Positions 29,909 through 39,621 of a DNA stretch of 64,000 bases are shown in pieces (within the stretch, counting starts at the first letter, position 1; each line of letters begins with the position of its first letter). The stretch is from assembly GCA_014156375.1 (NCBI GenBank), contig RQJH01000003.1, forward strand, positions 1,240,001 to 1,304,000, in the 5' to 3' direction. Below the pieces are notes generated by a model. The model was not told the origin of the DNA and ran no database searches. It saw nothing but the letters and a program-made list of their open reading frames with translations. This DNA comes from Enterobacteriaceae bacterium 89 (GTDB lineage Bacteria; Pseudomonadota; Gammaproteobacteria; Enterobacterales; Enterobacteriaceae). The position numbers and the translations under genes are program-made.

Positions 29909-31741
29909 GTGCAACCTGAAAACCTTACCTTTGATAATCCTTTAAAAGAACGAAGCGATCTGAGCAAATGGGTCAATGAGATCCTCAATGCCGTCACGCC
30001 TTATTTCAAAAAGAATGCCAGCGGCGTCGACCTCGGGAATTTCACTACCCACTACGGCCAGCGCATTGCCAATATGGAAGCGTTCTCCCGCTTGTTGTGG
30101 GGCGTGACGCCTTTGTTGGCCGGTGGCCAGGAGCCGGAACAGCTGTCGCTTTATATTCAGGCCATCAAAAACGGCGTAAACCCGGAGCACGCCGACTACT
30201 GGGGTGAAATCGGTCACAGCGATCAGCGCGTGGTGGAAATGGCGGCCTATGGCCTGCTGCTCGCGCTGGCACATCAGCCTGTACTCGCCCACTTTGCTCA
30301 GAGCGAAAAACAGCAGCTTTGGCAGTGGCTGAAGCAGAGTGAAACCGCCACCATCCCGGACAACAACTGGCATTTTTTCCCGATACTGGTACAGGTCGGT
30401 TTCCATTGCAGCGGCCAGCCCGTCAATCGTGAGGTGCTGGAGCGTCATTTTGCCGCGATGGAAAACTACTGGCTGGGCGACGGCTGGTACAGCGACGGTC
30501 CTGAGCGCCCGCGCGATTACTATATCTCGATGGGCTTTCACTTCTATGGCCTGATTTACGCCACCCTGATGAAGGATGTGGATCCGCAACGCTGCGCGGT
30601 CTTACGCGAGCGCGCCGAGGTGTTTGCCCATGATTTTATTCACTTCTTCGACGACAACGGTGCGGCCATTCCCTTTGGCCGCAGCCTGACCTATCGCTTT
30701 GCGCAGGCCGCTTTCTGGAGCGCAGCCGCCTTTACCGGGTTGGAAGTTTATTCCCCTGGGGTGATGAAAGGCATCGTCCTGCGTCATCTGCGTTGGTGGA
30801 TGCAACAGCAGCCATTCGACCGCGACGGCGTGCTGAGCGTGGGCTACAGCTACCCCAACCTGATTATGGCCGAGGATTACAACGCGCCCGGCTCACCGTA
30901 CTGGGCGCTGAAAACCGTGCTGGTGCTGGCGCTGAACGAAAACAGTAGTTTCTGGCAGGCGCAGGAACAGCCGCTGCCTGAGAGAACATCACCGCATGCC
31001 ATCCCCCGCGCTGCGCAAATCCTGGTGCATCAACCGAACCATCTGTGGATGCTCACCGCCGGACAGTGGGAGCGCAACAACTTCGTCAACACCGAGGCGA
31101 AATACTGCAAGTTTGCCTATTCCACGCGCTATGCCTTCAACGTGGAGCGCGGGCGTTTCGGCCTGCCGCACGCCTCGCCGGATTCGATGCTGCTGCTGAG
31201 CGAAAAGGACAATTACTGGCGCGGCCGTCGCGACTGTGTCGAAGTTGTCACGCAGGACCATTCCCTCTACAGCCGCTGGCAGCCGTGGCAGGACGTCACC
31301 GTCGATAGCTGGCTTATCGCCCAGGACAACTGGCAAATCCGGGTTCACCACATCATTACCGCTCGCGAGCTGGAGACGGCGGAAGGCGGTTTCAGTCTCT
31401 GCTTCCGCCCTCAGCCGGAGCAGCAGGTACAAGCAGGTGTCAGCCGTCTGACCAGCGCTACTGACGTCAGCGCCATTCACTGTCTGAACGTTCTTCCGCG
31501 TCAGGGCGAAATGGTGCTCACGCCGCCGAACTGCAATCTGCTGTTTGCCGATCGCGCCGCCATACCGGTGCTGAGAGGCGAACTGAAGCCAGGAACCCAT
31601 CTGCTTTGCTGCGCGGTCTGGGCAGGCAATCAGGCTGATTACGACGCCAGCACGCTGCCACAAATTAGCGTCCGCGACGGTGTGATCCATCTGCACAGCG
31701 CGACGCAGGAAACGCAATTTACGCTGCCCGAACTGCCGTAA
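29909..31741 (+). CDS. DUF2264 domain-containing protein, candidate intracellular polysaccharide lyase/hydrolase
   Basis: The 610-residue protein fits the DUF2264 family: an alpha-helical toroid-like N-terminal part (about 1-350) and a beta-rich C-terminal part. It has no signal peptide, so it should be cytoplasmic. The start is GTG 29909 after GGGAGG. Conserved-looking polar clusters are DNNWHFF (151-157), DGWYSDGPERPRDYY (191-205), MGFHFYGLIYA (208-218), GRSLTYRF (257-264) and MAEDYNAPGSPYWALK (320-335). The toroid plus sandwich layout and Asn/His/Tyr clusters recall heparinase II/III, alginate and chondroitin lyases. With a GH88 enzyme in the operon, a lyase or uronide-trimming role is a reasonable inference, not a demonstrated one. 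The ATG of the transporter gene follows after 16 bases. Confidence 0.8.
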   Translation: MQPENLTFDNPLKERSDLSKWVNEILNAVTPYFKKNASGVDLGNFTTHYGQRIANMEAFSRLLWGVTPLLAGGQEPEQLSLYIQAIKNGVNPEHADYWGEIGHSDQRVVEMAAYGLLLALAHQPVLAHFAQSEKQQLWQWLKQSETATIPDNNWHFFPILVQVGFHCSGQPVNREVLERHFAAMENYWLGDGWYSDGPERPRDYYISMGFHFYGLIYATLMKDVDPQRCAVLRERAEVFAHDFIHFFDDNGAAIPFGRSLTYRFAQAAFWSAAAFTGLEVYSPGVMKGIVLRHLRWWMQQQPFDRDGVLSVGYSYPNLIMAEDYNAPGSPYWALKTVLVLALNENSSFWQAQEQPLPERTSPHAIPRAAQILVHQPNHLWMLTAGQWERNNFVNTEAKYCKFAYSTRYAFNVERGRFGLPHASPDSMLLLSEKDNYWRGRRDCVEVVTQDHSLYSRWQPWQDVTVDSWLIAQDNWQIRVHHIITARELETAEGGFSLCFRPQPEQQVQAGVSRLTSATDVSAIHCLNVLPRQGEMVLTPPNCNLLFADRAAIPVLRGELKPGTHLLCCAVWAGNQADYDASTLPQISVRDGVIHLHSATQETQFTLPELP

Positions 31742-31757
31742 GCATGAGGACAAAATC

Positions 31758-33038
31758 ATGACGACGAATACCCCACGCAGTGCGCAGATTAAGATGAGCA
31801 GTTTCATCTTTCTCTATTTCTTCACCTGGTCCTCAAGCTTTGGGCTGTACGCCCTGTGGCTGAGCCAGAAAGTCGGGCTCGACAGCATCACCATCGGCAG
31901 CGTGTTCGCCATTAACGGCGTGTTCGCGGTGATCATGAAGCCGGTTTACGGCTACATCATGGACAAGATCGGCATGAGCAAATGGCTGCTCTATTTCGTC
32001 TGCGCCGTTTCCGCGCTGATGGCGCCGTTCTTTGTGGTGGTCTACCAGCCGCTGCTGCTGAGCCACACCACCGTCGGGATTATTGTTGGTGCGCTGTATC
32101 TGAGCCTTGGCTGGTACGCAGGCGTAGCCGCCTCGGAATCCTACGCCGACCGCTTTAGTCGCCTGTACGGGCTGGAGTTTGGCCGCATCCGCATGTGGGG
32201 ATCGCTTGGCTGGGCGCTGGCGGCGTCCGTTTCCGGCGTGCTGTTTAACTTCACTCCGCTGGCGAACTTTCTGGTCAGCAGTGCAACGTCGGTGCTGATG
32301 CTGCTGGTGCTGATTAGCCTGAAAATCGGCTCTGAACAGCTGCGCAGCAACAACGTAATTTCCGCCAACAAAATCGTTTTCAGCGACGTGATCCTGCTGC
32401 TGAAGAACCGTAAGTTCTGGATGTTCAGCCTGTACGTCGCGGGTGTCGCATGGATGATGTTTGTCGCCGAACAGCAGTTTCCGCGCTACTTCGTGTCGTT
32501 CTTCGCCACCAAAGAACAGGGCAACGCCTGGTATGGCTATCTGAGCACCGTCCAGTCCGGCACGGAGTTCGTGATGATGATGTTTATCCCGATGCTGGTG
32601 AACCATTACGGCGCGAAAAAGGGGCTGCTGCTGTGCGGCTGTGTAGTGGGCGCAAGGCTGATCGCCTCCGGCCTGACCACCGATCCGCTGATGATTTCCA
32701 TCATTAAACCGCTGTACGGCATGGAGATCGCCCTGCTGCTGATTTCGGTCTTCAAATACATCGCCGAGCATTTTCACAAGAAGATCAACGCCACCATGTA
32801 CCTGCTGGGCTACCAGGCGATGATCTACGTCGGTTCGGTAGTGGTCGCACCGCCTGCGGGCTACCTGTACGCCAAAATCGGCTTCGAACACACCTATCTG
32901 ATGATGGGCTGCTGCGCCCTGTTCTTCACCCTTGTTTCCAGCTTCACGCTCTCGCGCTGCCGCTCTGCTCGCCATCCTGAAGGCGATGCAGCACCTGCGC
33001 CTGCTGCGGTTGTCGCTGCCCCCGCTAAAAGTCATTAA
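31758..33038 (+). CDS. Oligosaccharide:H+ symporter of the LacY/RafB family
   Basis: The 426-residue MFS protein has 12 membrane segments and LacY-family features: FLYFFTWSSSFGLYALWLS at helix 1 and LEFGRIRMWGSLGWALAAS, where Arg145 corresponds to the LacY arginine needed for sugar binding. The hydrophilic C-terminal tail is Ala/Pro-rich. In this operon it probably brings a short uronate-containing oligosaccharide across the inner membrane. It is 9 bases upstream of the GH88 gene. Confidence 0.9.
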   Translation: MTTNTPRSAQIKMSSFIFLYFFTWSSSFGLYALWLSQKVGLDSITIGSVFAINGVFAVIMKPVYGYIMDKIGMSKWLLYFVCAVSALMAPFFVVVYQPLLLSHTTVGIIVGALYLSLGWYAGVAASESYADRFSRLYGLEFGRIRMWGSLGWALAASVSGVLFNFTPLANFLVSSATSVLMLLVLISLKIGSEQLRSNNVISANKIVFSDVILLLKNRKFWMFSLYVAGVAWMMFVAEQQFPRYFVSFFATKEQGNAWYGYLSTVQSGTEFVMMMFIPMLVNHYGAKKGLLLCGCVVGARLIASGLTTDPLMISIIKPLYGMEIALLLISVFKYIAEHFHKKINATMYLLGYQAMIYVGSVVVAPPAGYLYAKIGFEHTYLMMGCCALFFTLVSSFTLSRCRSARHPEGDAAPAPAAVVAAPAKSH

Positions 33039-33047
33039 GGAGATGTT

Positions 33048-34238
33048 ATGACGACTTCCGTTGTTACCGAACCGCTGTGCCCCGTCGAGCTGTACGCCAT
33101 TGATCGTCAGGCACTGCACCAGAGTCTGGATGCGGCGTTGGCCCGAGTGACCAAAAAACTGGACAGAAATATCATCGCCTTTGGCGACAGCTTCCCCGGC
33201 GAAGCCTGCGAAAACGGCATCTGGCCGCGCACCAAAAACGTGGAGTGGACCACCAGCTTCTGGACCGGCCAGCTTTGGCTGGCGTGGGAAATGACCGGCG
33301 AACCGCGCTATCGTGAAGCCGCCGAACGCACCCTGCCCTCTTTTTACGAGCGCATTGAAAAACGCATTGATACCGCCACGCACGACCTGGGCTTTCTCTA
33401 TTCACTCTCCTGCGTCAGCGCCTGGCGGCTGACCGGGAATGAAGCCGCGCGCCAGTCGGCGTTACAGGCCGCCGACGCGCTGATGGAGCGCTTTAATCCG
33501 CAGGCGAAAATTATTCAGGCCTGGGGCGATCTGAACGATCCGCAGCAGCAGGGGCGAATGATCATCGACTGCAACATGAATCTGCCGCTGCTGTACTGGG
33601 CCAGCGAGCAAACGGGGAATCGGCGTTATGCCGAAGCGGCTACCGCCCACGTTGAGCAGGCAGCACGCTATATCGTGCGCCCGGACGCCTCGACCTATCA
33701 CACCTATTATATGGACGTGGTGAGCGGCGAGCCGCGTTTTGGCAACACCCATCAGGGCTACAGCGACACCTCGTGCTGGTCGCGCGGTCAGGCGTGGGGC
33801 ATTTACGGTTTCCTGCTAAGCTATCTTCACACCGGCGATGAAAGCATGGTCGAACTTTCCAGAAGCCTGGCGCACTACTTTATCAACCGCCTGCCAGAGG
33901 ATTCAGTGTGTCACTGGGATTTGGCGCTGCTCGGCACCGACGCGGTGCGCGACAGCTCGGCCGCCGCCATTGCCGCCTGTGGCCTGCTGGAATTGGTGAA
34001 GGCGCTGCCAACGTTAGATCCGCACCGTGCCCATTATGAAGAAATGGCGCTGCGGATCGTCAAATCGCTGACGGACAACTATCTGGCAGATGACGATGAA
34101 GCGTGTGAAGGATTGTTAAAGCATTCGGTGTATCACATGGCGAGCGGGAAAGGCGTGGACGAGTGCTGTAGCTGGGGGGATTACTTCTATCTGGAAGCGC
34201 TGGTGCGGCTGCGCCAGGTTTGGCCGATGTACTGGTAA
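33048..34238 (+). CDS. GH88 unsaturated glucuronyl hydrolase
   Basis: The 396-residue protein aligns by eye with Bacillus GL1 unsaturated glucuronyl hydrolase. The two catalytic acids are Asp113 in THDLGFLYSL and Asp174 in IIDCNMNLPLLYWA. Further family blocks are SDTSCWSRGQAWGIYGF, DSSAAAIAACGLLE and CCSWGDYFYLEAL. It removes a delta-4,5-unsaturated uronic acid from the non-reducing end of a lyase product by hydrating the double bond, giving 4-deoxy-5-keto-uronate for the KduI/KduD pathway. No signal peptide is visible, so it acts on imported substrate. The related GH105 family is a less likely alternative given the D-M/L-NLP block. Confidence 0.9.
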   Translation: MTTSVVTEPLCPVELYAIDRQALHQSLDAALARVTKKLDRNIIAFGDSFPGEACENGIWPRTKNVEWTTSFWTGQLWLAWEMTGEPRYREAAERTLPSFYERIEKRIDTATHDLGFLYSLSCVSAWRLTGNEAARQSALQAADALMERFNPQAKIIQAWGDLNDPQQQGRMIIDCNMNLPLLYWASEQTGNRRYAEAATAHVEQAARYIVRPDASTYHTYYMDVVSGEPRFGNTHQGYSDTSCWSRGQAWGIYGFLLSYLHTGDESMVELSRSLAHYFINRLPEDSVCHWDLALLGTDAVRDSSAAAIAACGLLELVKALPTLDPHRAHYEEMALRIVKSLTDNYLADDDEACEGLLKHSVYHMASGKGVDECCSWGDYFYLEALVRLRQVWPMYW

Positions 34239-34247
34239 AAATAAAAT

Positions 34248-34317
34248 GCCCGGCGGCGCTTCGCTTGCACGGACCTACATACAGGCGTAGGTCCGGTAAG
34301 CGTTAGCGCCACCGGGC
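34248..34317. repeat. BIME-like palindrome between GH88 and yfcL
   Basis: About 70 bases read as two inward REP units: GCCCGGCGGCGCTT at the left, GGACCTAC/GTAGGTCC (34271-34278, 34287-34294) flanking the centre, and GCGCCACCGGGC at the right. It separates convergent genes and marks the right border of the accessory island. Confidence 0.75.
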
Positions 34318-34325
34318 ACTATGAT

Positions 34326-34604
34326 TTACTCGCCTTTAGCCTTCTGGAACAACGTGTCCCACATCTTAGCCACCAACGCCTGGTCCGGCGGTGAAAGCTC
34401 ACCTGCGCTAATCGCCGTTTCCAGCCCTTCGTTGACTTTGTCGTACACCGCCTGCGGCGAATGGTCGTCACCGGCTTCCAGCTCAGCGACGGCCAGCGTC
34501 AGGTGGCCGCGAAGATAACCGCTGGCAAACAGTTCATCGTCACTGGCGTGCTCCACCATATCGTCAATTAACGCCAGAATGCGCGATTCAAATTCTGCGA
34601 TCAT
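34326..34604 (-). CDS. yfcL: YfcL family protein
   Basis: The 92-residue conserved protein equals E. coli YfcL in length; [13 protein letters not shown] and [11 protein letters not shown] are the conserved stretches. Function is unknown. It lies 14 bases downstream of epmC in a minus-strand series. Confidence 0.93.
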   Translation of the reverse strand: MIAEFESRILALIDDMVEHASDDELFASGYLRGHLTLAVAELEAGDDHSPQAVYDKVNEGLETAISAGELSPPDQALVAKMWDTLFQKAKGE

Positions 34605-34618
34605 CTTATTTCCTCAGT

Positions 34619-35164
34619 TCAAATATCTTCCGGCCAGGGGAAGTGTTCCGCCTTTAACGTCGGCGTTTGATAGTATTTTTGTAAAGCGGCAATAAAGCGC
34701 GCCGGGCGAGCCGGAATGCCTTTTTCCAGATACTCCATGACCTGCGCATGCACGCGGCGCTGGAACACGATGCGATCCGGTTCGAAATCGCCTTCGAGGT
34801 TGTCACAGCTGACGTTGAACGGGAAACCCGCCGCCACGCAGAACAGCCAGTCAAAGGCCTGCGGTTTCACTTCCACGTCTTCGAACTTGCTTTGCGTCAT
34901 CGCATCGCGTCCGTCCGGGCAGTACCAGTAACCAAAATCCACCTGCTTGCGGCGTTCAGCACCGGCGATGCACCAGTGCGATATCTCATGCAAACCGCTG
35001 GCGTAAAAGCCGTGCGCAAAAACGATGCGGTTGTACGGCACTTCGTCATCAGCAGGAAGATAGATCGGTTCGTCGTCGCCTTTAATCAGACGGGTATTAA
35101 AATCTTCAGCAAAGCAGCCGTCGAAGATGTCGATCAGCTGCTGAAAATGGTGTTGTTGTTGCAT
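34619..35164 (-). CDS. epmC: Elongation factor P hydroxylase EpmC
   Basis: EpmC (YfcM; 181 residues, E. coli 182) hydroxylates the beta-lysylated lysine of EF-P. A metal-binding HEISH motif (His59, Glu60, His63) is visible. I chose ATG 35164 (MQQQHHFQQLIDIF), which shares its A with the yfcA stop (TGATG), over an upstream in-frame start at 35182. Confidence 0.94.
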   Translation of the reverse strand: MQQQHHFQQLIDIFDGCFAEDFNTRLIKGDDEPIYLPADDEVPYNRIVFAHGFYASGLHEISHWCIAGAERRKQVDFGYWYCPDGRDAMTQSKFEDVEVKPQAFDWLFCVAAGFPFNVSCDNLEGDFEPDRIVFQRRVHAQVMEYLEKGIPARPARFIAALQKYYQTPTLKAEHFPWPEDI

Positions 35165-35973
35165 CAGTGAATTCCCAGCCACTGGAGGATTTCTGTCCCG
35201 TGGCTGTCATAAAGAAGTTTTGCGCTCATTACCGCCGAAACGATCACAATCATCGGTCGGATCAGCTGCTGTCCTTTGCTGAGTACCAGCCGCGATCCCA
35301 TTCGCGCCCCTAAAAATTGTCCTGCCATCATCACAAAACCGGTAGCCCAGATGACCTTGCCGCCGATGATAAACAGCAGCAGACCGCCGACGTTGGAGGT
35401 GGCATTCAGCACCTTCGCATGCGCGGTCGATTTTGCCAGGTTAAACCCGGCCAGGGTCACGAAAGCCAGCGCGTAAAAGGAACCTGCGCCTGGGCCAAAA
35501 AATCCATCATAAAAACCCACGCAGCCACCGGCCACCAGGGCAAACGGCAGACCGTGCAGACGGCGCTGGCGATCCTCTTCACCCAGTTTAGGCATCAGCA
35601 GGAAATACAGACCAATGCCGATAATCAGCAGCGGCAGGATCTGGCGCAGGACATCGGACTGCACGTGCTGCACCAGAAGCGCACCGCTCATTGAGCCAAT
35701 AAAGGTCATCAGAATATTGAGCTTCTGATCCGCCAGATTGACCACTTTGCGCCGCACGAAATAAATCGACGAAGAGAGCGAACCGCCGCAGGCCTGAAGC
35801 TTGTTGGTCGCCAGCGCGTTCGCCGGAGACATTCCCACCGCCAGCAGCGCCGGGATGGTTAACAGCCCACCGCCGCCGGCCAGCGAATCAATAAATCCGG
35901 CCAGCAGAGCGATAAAGAACAGGGCCACCAGCATCAGCGGTGACACCATGAAAATCTCTGTGAAATGTTCCAT
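35164..35973 (-). CDS. yfcA: TSUP-family sulfite/anion exporter-like protein YfcA
   Basis: The 269-residue TauE/SafE (TSUP) membrane protein has about eight membrane segments, the N-terminal AGFIDSLAGGGGLLTIPALL motif and the mirrored CVGFYDGFFGPGAGSF motif. Substrate is unknown. It overlaps both neighbours by one base, indicating coupled translation with mepA and epmC. Confidence 0.94.
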   Translation of the reverse strand: MEHFTEIFMVSPLMLVALFFIALLAGFIDSLAGGGGLLTIPALLAVGMSPANALATNKLQACGGSLSSSIYFVRRKVVNLADQKLNILMTFIGSMSGALLVQHVQSDVLRQILPLLIIGIGLYFLLMPKLGEEDRQRRLHGLPFALVAGGCVGFYDGFFGPGAGSFYALAFVTLAGFNLAKSTAHAKVLNATSNVGGLLLFIIGGKVIWATGFVMMAGQFLGARMGSRLVLSKGQQLIRPMIVIVSAVMSAKLLYDSHGTEILQWLGIH

Positions 35974-36797
35974 TAAAGAAGATGCTCATCCAGTAGCGCC
36001 TGGCAGGAAGGCGGCAGCGGCGGCGGCGTCTTCTTCTCAGGTTTGGTGGTGCCTGGTTTCGGTGGCAGGAACCAGCTTTGCAGCTCTGCGCCGCAGCCAT
36101 CGCCGGCTGGCGGTGGTGCCTGCTCTTCGCATTCGAGACTGCCCGCCGGGCAGCGCAGACGCACGTGCATATGCGCACGATGCTGGAACCACGGACGGAC
36201 TTTACGCAGCCAGTCGCGGTCATTGCCTGCATCCAGACAAAGCTGTTGCTTGATGGCCGGGTTAACAAAAATACGCGTCACGTCTTTGTCTTCGGCGGCA
36301 AGCTTAATCAGGTGGCTGATTTGCGGCGTCCACAGCGACGGCACCACGTGCTTACCGTCTGCTGCCACCAGATCCAGCGCCTGCGGTTTTAACAGCTGCG
36401 CGGAACTCCAGCGGGTTTGCGGAAGCTGCAGGAAAATGTCGACGTCGAGGCCAATCTGATGGCTGGCGTGACCGCTGTTAAACCGCCCGCCCGCTGGCAT
36501 GCCCATATCGCCAATCAGCAGCGTGCCCATCCCGTTGTTATGGACCTGACGGCTGAGGCGCTGGATGAACTGAATCAGATCCGGATGGCCGAAAAAGCGG
36601 CGCTGATCGGTGCGCATCACCTGATAGTTATCCGACTGCAGCGGCAGCCCTTCTGCGCCGACGATACAGCCATTGGCAAACGCGCCGATGGACTGCGCAG
36701 AGCCCGGAATGGGCTCTTTGATTTTCTGCCACGGCGTGGCGGCGAAGCCTGTATGGCTGACCAACAGAGCCAACAGCGCGATCACGGTTTTTTTCAT
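35973..36797 (-). CDS. mepA: Penicillin-insensitive murein endopeptidase MepA
   Basis: MepA (274 residues) is a periplasmic LAS-type metallopeptidase that cuts D-Ala-mDAP cross-links. The signal peptide ends near TGFA|ATPWQ. Zinc and catalytic residues lie in [15 protein letters not shown] (His110, His113, Asp118/Asp120) and [11 protein letters not shown]. The C-terminus is Pro/Lys-rich. Confidence 0.96.
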   Translation of the reverse strand: MKKTVIALLALLVSHTGFAATPWQKIKEPIPGSAQSIGAFANGCIVGAEGLPLQSDNYQVMRTDQRRFFGHPDLIQFIQRLSRQVHNNGMGTLLIGDMGMPAGGRFNSGHASHQIGLDVDIFLQLPQTRWSSAQLLKPQALDLVAADGKHVVPSLWTPQISHLIKLAAEDKDVTRIFVNPAIKQQLCLDAGNDRDWLRKVRPWFQHRAHMHVRLRCPAGSLECEEQAPPPAGDGCGAELQSWFLPPKPGTTKPEKKTPPPLPPSCQALLDEHLL

Positions 36798-36819
36798 TTT
36801 CCCGCCCTTCCCTGCGTGA

Positions 36820-37905
36820 TTACCAGCGAGGAATGGATGTGGTCACATCGGCATTCTGCGCACGCTGGCGCAGCAGGTGATCCATCAGCACGATCGCCAG
36901 CATCGCTTCGGCGATCGGCACCGCGCGGATCCCCACGCACGGATCGTGACGACCCTTAGTGATCATTTCCACTTCTTCGCCAAAGCGATTGATGGTGCGC
37001 CCCGGCACGGTGATGCTGGAGGTCGGCTTCAGCGCCATATGAGCGAGGATTTGCTGACCGCTGCTGATCCCACCGAGAATACCGCCAGCATGGTTGCTCT
37101 GGAAGCCTTCTTTGGTGATTTCGTCACGGTTCTGGCTGCCGCGCAGGCTGACCACGTCAAAACCATCGCCAATTTCCACGCCTTTCACCGCGTTGATGCT
37201 CATCAGCGCGTGGGCAATATCGGCATCCAGACGATCGAATACCGGCTCACCGAGGCCTGGAGGTACGCCATCGGCAACGACAGTGACTTTCGCACCAATG
37301 GAATCGCCTTCTTTCTTCAGGCCACGCATCAGCTCATCAAGGGCTTCAATCTTGTCCGGATCCGGGCAGAAGAACGGGTTCTGTTCAACCTGATCCCAGT
37401 CTTTGATTTCCAGCGGAATATCGCCCATCTGGGTCAGACAGCCTTTGATCACAATGCCGAATTTCTCTGCCAGATATTTCTTGGCAATCGCCCCGGCCGC
37501 CACGCGCATCGCGGTTTCACGCGCCGAAGAACGGCCGCCGCCGCGGTAGTCGCGCAGGCCGTATTTTTGCTCGTAGGTGTAATCGGCGTGCCCCGGACGG
37601 AACACGTCTTTGATGGCGCTGTAGTCCTGCGAACGCTGATCGGTATTTTCAATCAGCAGGCCGATACTGGTGCCGGTGGTCACCCCTTCGAAGACGCCGG
37701 ACAGGATTTTCACCTGATCCGGTTCGCGGCGCTGGGTGGTATAGCGCGAGGTGCCTGGACGACGACGGTCCAGATCGTGCTGCAAATCGGCTTCCGTCAG
37801 CGGAATGCCCGGCGGTACGCCGTCGACGATGCAGCCAAGCGCCACACCGTGAGATTCGCCAAAGGTGGTTACGCGAAAGAGTTGTCCAATTGTGTTTCCA
37901 GCCAT
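36820..37905 (-). CDS. aroC: Chorismate synthase
   Basis: AroC (361 residues, E. coli length) makes chorismate from EPSP using reduced FMN. Family signatures [32 protein letters not shown] and [11 protein letters not shown] are present. ATG 37905 is used; a GTG directly before it is in frame but not needed. Confidence 0.97.
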   Translation of the reverse strand: MAGNTIGQLFRVTTFGESHGVALGCIVDGVPPGIPLTEADLQHDLDRRRPGTSRYTTQRREPDQVKILSGVFEGVTTGTSIGLLIENTDQRSQDYSAIKDVFRPGHADYTYEQKYGLRDYRGGGRSSARETAMRVAAGAIAKKYLAEKFGIVIKGCLTQMGDIPLEIKDWDQVEQNPFFCPDPDKIEALDELMRGLKKEGDSIGAKVTVVADGVPPGLGEPVFDRLDADIAHALMSINAVKGVEIGDGFDVVSLRGSQNRDEITKEGFQSNHAGGILGGISSGQQILAHMALKPTSSITVPGRTINRFGEEVEMITKGRHDPCVGIRAVPIAEAMLAIVLMDHLLRQRAQNADVTTSIPRW

Positions 37906-37927
37906 CACCGCTCCGGTCGAATGTTAA

Positions 37928-38860
37928 TTAGTCTTTGTAGATGCTGAAGTGCTCGCGGGCTGCCACAAGCTGCGCTTTGGTGAGCATAAACACACCGTCG
38001 CCGCCGTTATCGAACTCAAGCCAGGTGAACGGCACGTCAGGGTACTGCTCCATCAGATGTACCATGCTGTTACCGACTTCACAAATCAGAATGCCGTCGT
38101 CGGTGAGGTAATCCGGTGCGCAGCCGAGGATGCGGCGCGTCAGCTTCAGGCCGTCTGAACCTGAGGCCAGACCCAGCTCCGGCTCGTGGCGATATTCCGT
38201 TGGCAGATCGTCCATGTCTTCCGCATCCACGTACGGCGGGTTGGTGACGATCAGGTCATACTGCACTTTTGGCAGATCGCGGAACAGATCGGAGCGGATT
38301 GGGGTGACGTGATGGATCAGCCCGTGATCTTCAATGTTTTGCTCGGCGACGGCCAGCGCGTCCGGGGAGATATCCACGCCGTCGACTTCCGCTTCCGGGA
38401 AGGCATACGCGCAGGCAATCGCGATGCAGCCGCTGCCGGTACACATATCCAGAATATGCTCAGGCTGATGATTAATCAGGCCCGCAAAGCGGTTGTTGAT
38501 GAGCTCGCCGATTGGTGAACGCGGCACCAGCACTCGCTCGTCCACGTAGAACTCGTGGCCGCAGAACCAGGCTTTGTTGGTCAGATAAGAAACCGGGATG
38601 CGCTCGTTCACGCGGCGGATCACGCGCTCAACGATGCGGTGTTTTTCGCTGGAGGTCAGACGCGCGCTGCGCATGTCTTCCGGAATATCCAGCGGCAGGT
38701 AGAGAGACGGCAGCACCAGTTGCACGGCTTCATCCCACGGGTTGTCCGTGCCATGACCGTACCAGATGCCCGCCGCGCTAAAGCGACTCACCGCCCAGCG
38801 CAGCATGTCCTGAATGGTTTGCAGCTCGCTGACTGCTTCATCGACAAATATTTTATCCAC
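37928..38860 (-). CDS. prmB: Ribosomal protein uL3 glutamine methyltransferase PrmB
   Basis: PrmB (310 residues) N5-methylates Gln150 of ribosomal protein L3. The SAM motif is [20 protein letters not shown] and the catalytic NPPY is in [14 protein letters not shown]. The start is GTG 38860 ([10 protein letters not shown]), which gives the E. coli length; the frame upstream is open but unrelated and would run into the smrB start. Confidence 0.95.
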   Translation of the reverse strand: MDKIFVDEAVSELQTIQDMLRWAVSRFSAAGIWYGHGTDNPWDEAVQLVLPSLYLPLDIPEDMRSARLTSSEKHRIVERVIRRVNERIPVSYLTNKAWFCGHEFYVDERVLVPRSPIGELINNRFAGLINHQPEHILDMCTGSGCIAIACAYAFPEAEVDGVDISPDALAVAEQNIEDHGLIHHVTPIRSDLFRDLPKVQYDLIVTNPPYVDAEDMDDLPTEYRHEPELGLASGSDGLKLTRRILGCAPDYLTDDGILICEVGNSMVHLMEQYPDVPFTWLEFDNGGDGVFMLTKAQLVAAREHFSIYKD

Positions 38861-39026
38861 TTTCCCCTCCAGGGCACGCGACTTCGAAATTCGGCGGCTA
38901 GTTTGCCACGAAGACGCCGATAAATCAGCATTCTTGCGTCTTCGCAGAGGGGAAAAAATGCGTTTTCCCTGCCCGTAAGCGAATGGAGTCGGGTAAACTG
39001 TCGAAAAGAGAAAACGAGAACCGACC

Positions 39027-39578
39027 ATGAAGAAGAAACCCGCTCTCAGCGAGGAGGACCAGGCGCTGTTTCAGCAGCTGATGACCGGCACACAAAAAAT
39101 CAAGCAGGACACCATCGTCCATCGCCCGGTACGTAAGAAAGTCAGCGAAGTGCCGGTGAAGCGGTTGCTTCAAGAGCAGGCCGATAACAGCCACTATTTT
39201 TCCGATGAATTTCAGCCGCTGCTGAACACCGAAGGCGCGATGAAGTATACGCGCGAGGGCGTCAGCCATTTTGAAGTGAAGAAGCTGCGCCGCGGCGATT
39301 ACTCCCCGGAGCTGTTTCTTGATTTACACGGTTTAACACAGATGCAGGCCAAGCAGGAGTTAGGCGCGCTGATCGCCGCCTGTCGTCGGGAACACGTTTT
39401 TTGCGCCTGCGTGATGCACGGGCACGGCAAGCACATCCTCAAGCAGCAAACGCCGTTGTGGCTGGCGCAACATCCGCACGTGATGGCTTTTCATCAGGCA
39501 CCGAAAGAGTACGGCGGAGATGCCGCATTGCTGGTGTTGATTGAAGTTGAGGAGTGGCAACCGCCGGAGCTGCCTTAA
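39027..39578 (+). CDS. smrB: Ribosome-rescue endonuclease SmrB
   Basis: SmrB (183 residues) cleaves mRNA at collided ribosomes in E. coli. The C-terminal Smr domain has [15 protein letters not shown] and the HGHGKHIL loop; the N-terminal helix [19 protein letters not shown] is the ribosome-binding part. It is divergent from prmB. Confidence 0.96.
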   Translation: MKKKPALSEEDQALFQQLMTGTQKIKQDTIVHRPVRKKVSEVPVKRLLQEQADNSHYFSDEFQPLLNTEGAMKYTREGVSHFEVKKLRRGDYSPELFLDLHGLTQMQAKQELGALIAACRREHVFCACVMHGHGKHILKQQTPLWLAQHPHVMAFHQAPKEYGGDAALLVLIEVEEWQPPELP

Positions 39579-39621
39579 GAAAGAGGCGGGTTATGAATCA
39601 AACCCGCCTGCTTCATCAGAA

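Noticed and set aside
31833-33383. 516-codon minus-strand open frame opposite the symporter and GH88 genes
   Set aside because: Antisense shadow of GC-rich coding sequence; low-complexity His/Gln/Arg composition, and it spans two real genes of opposite strand.
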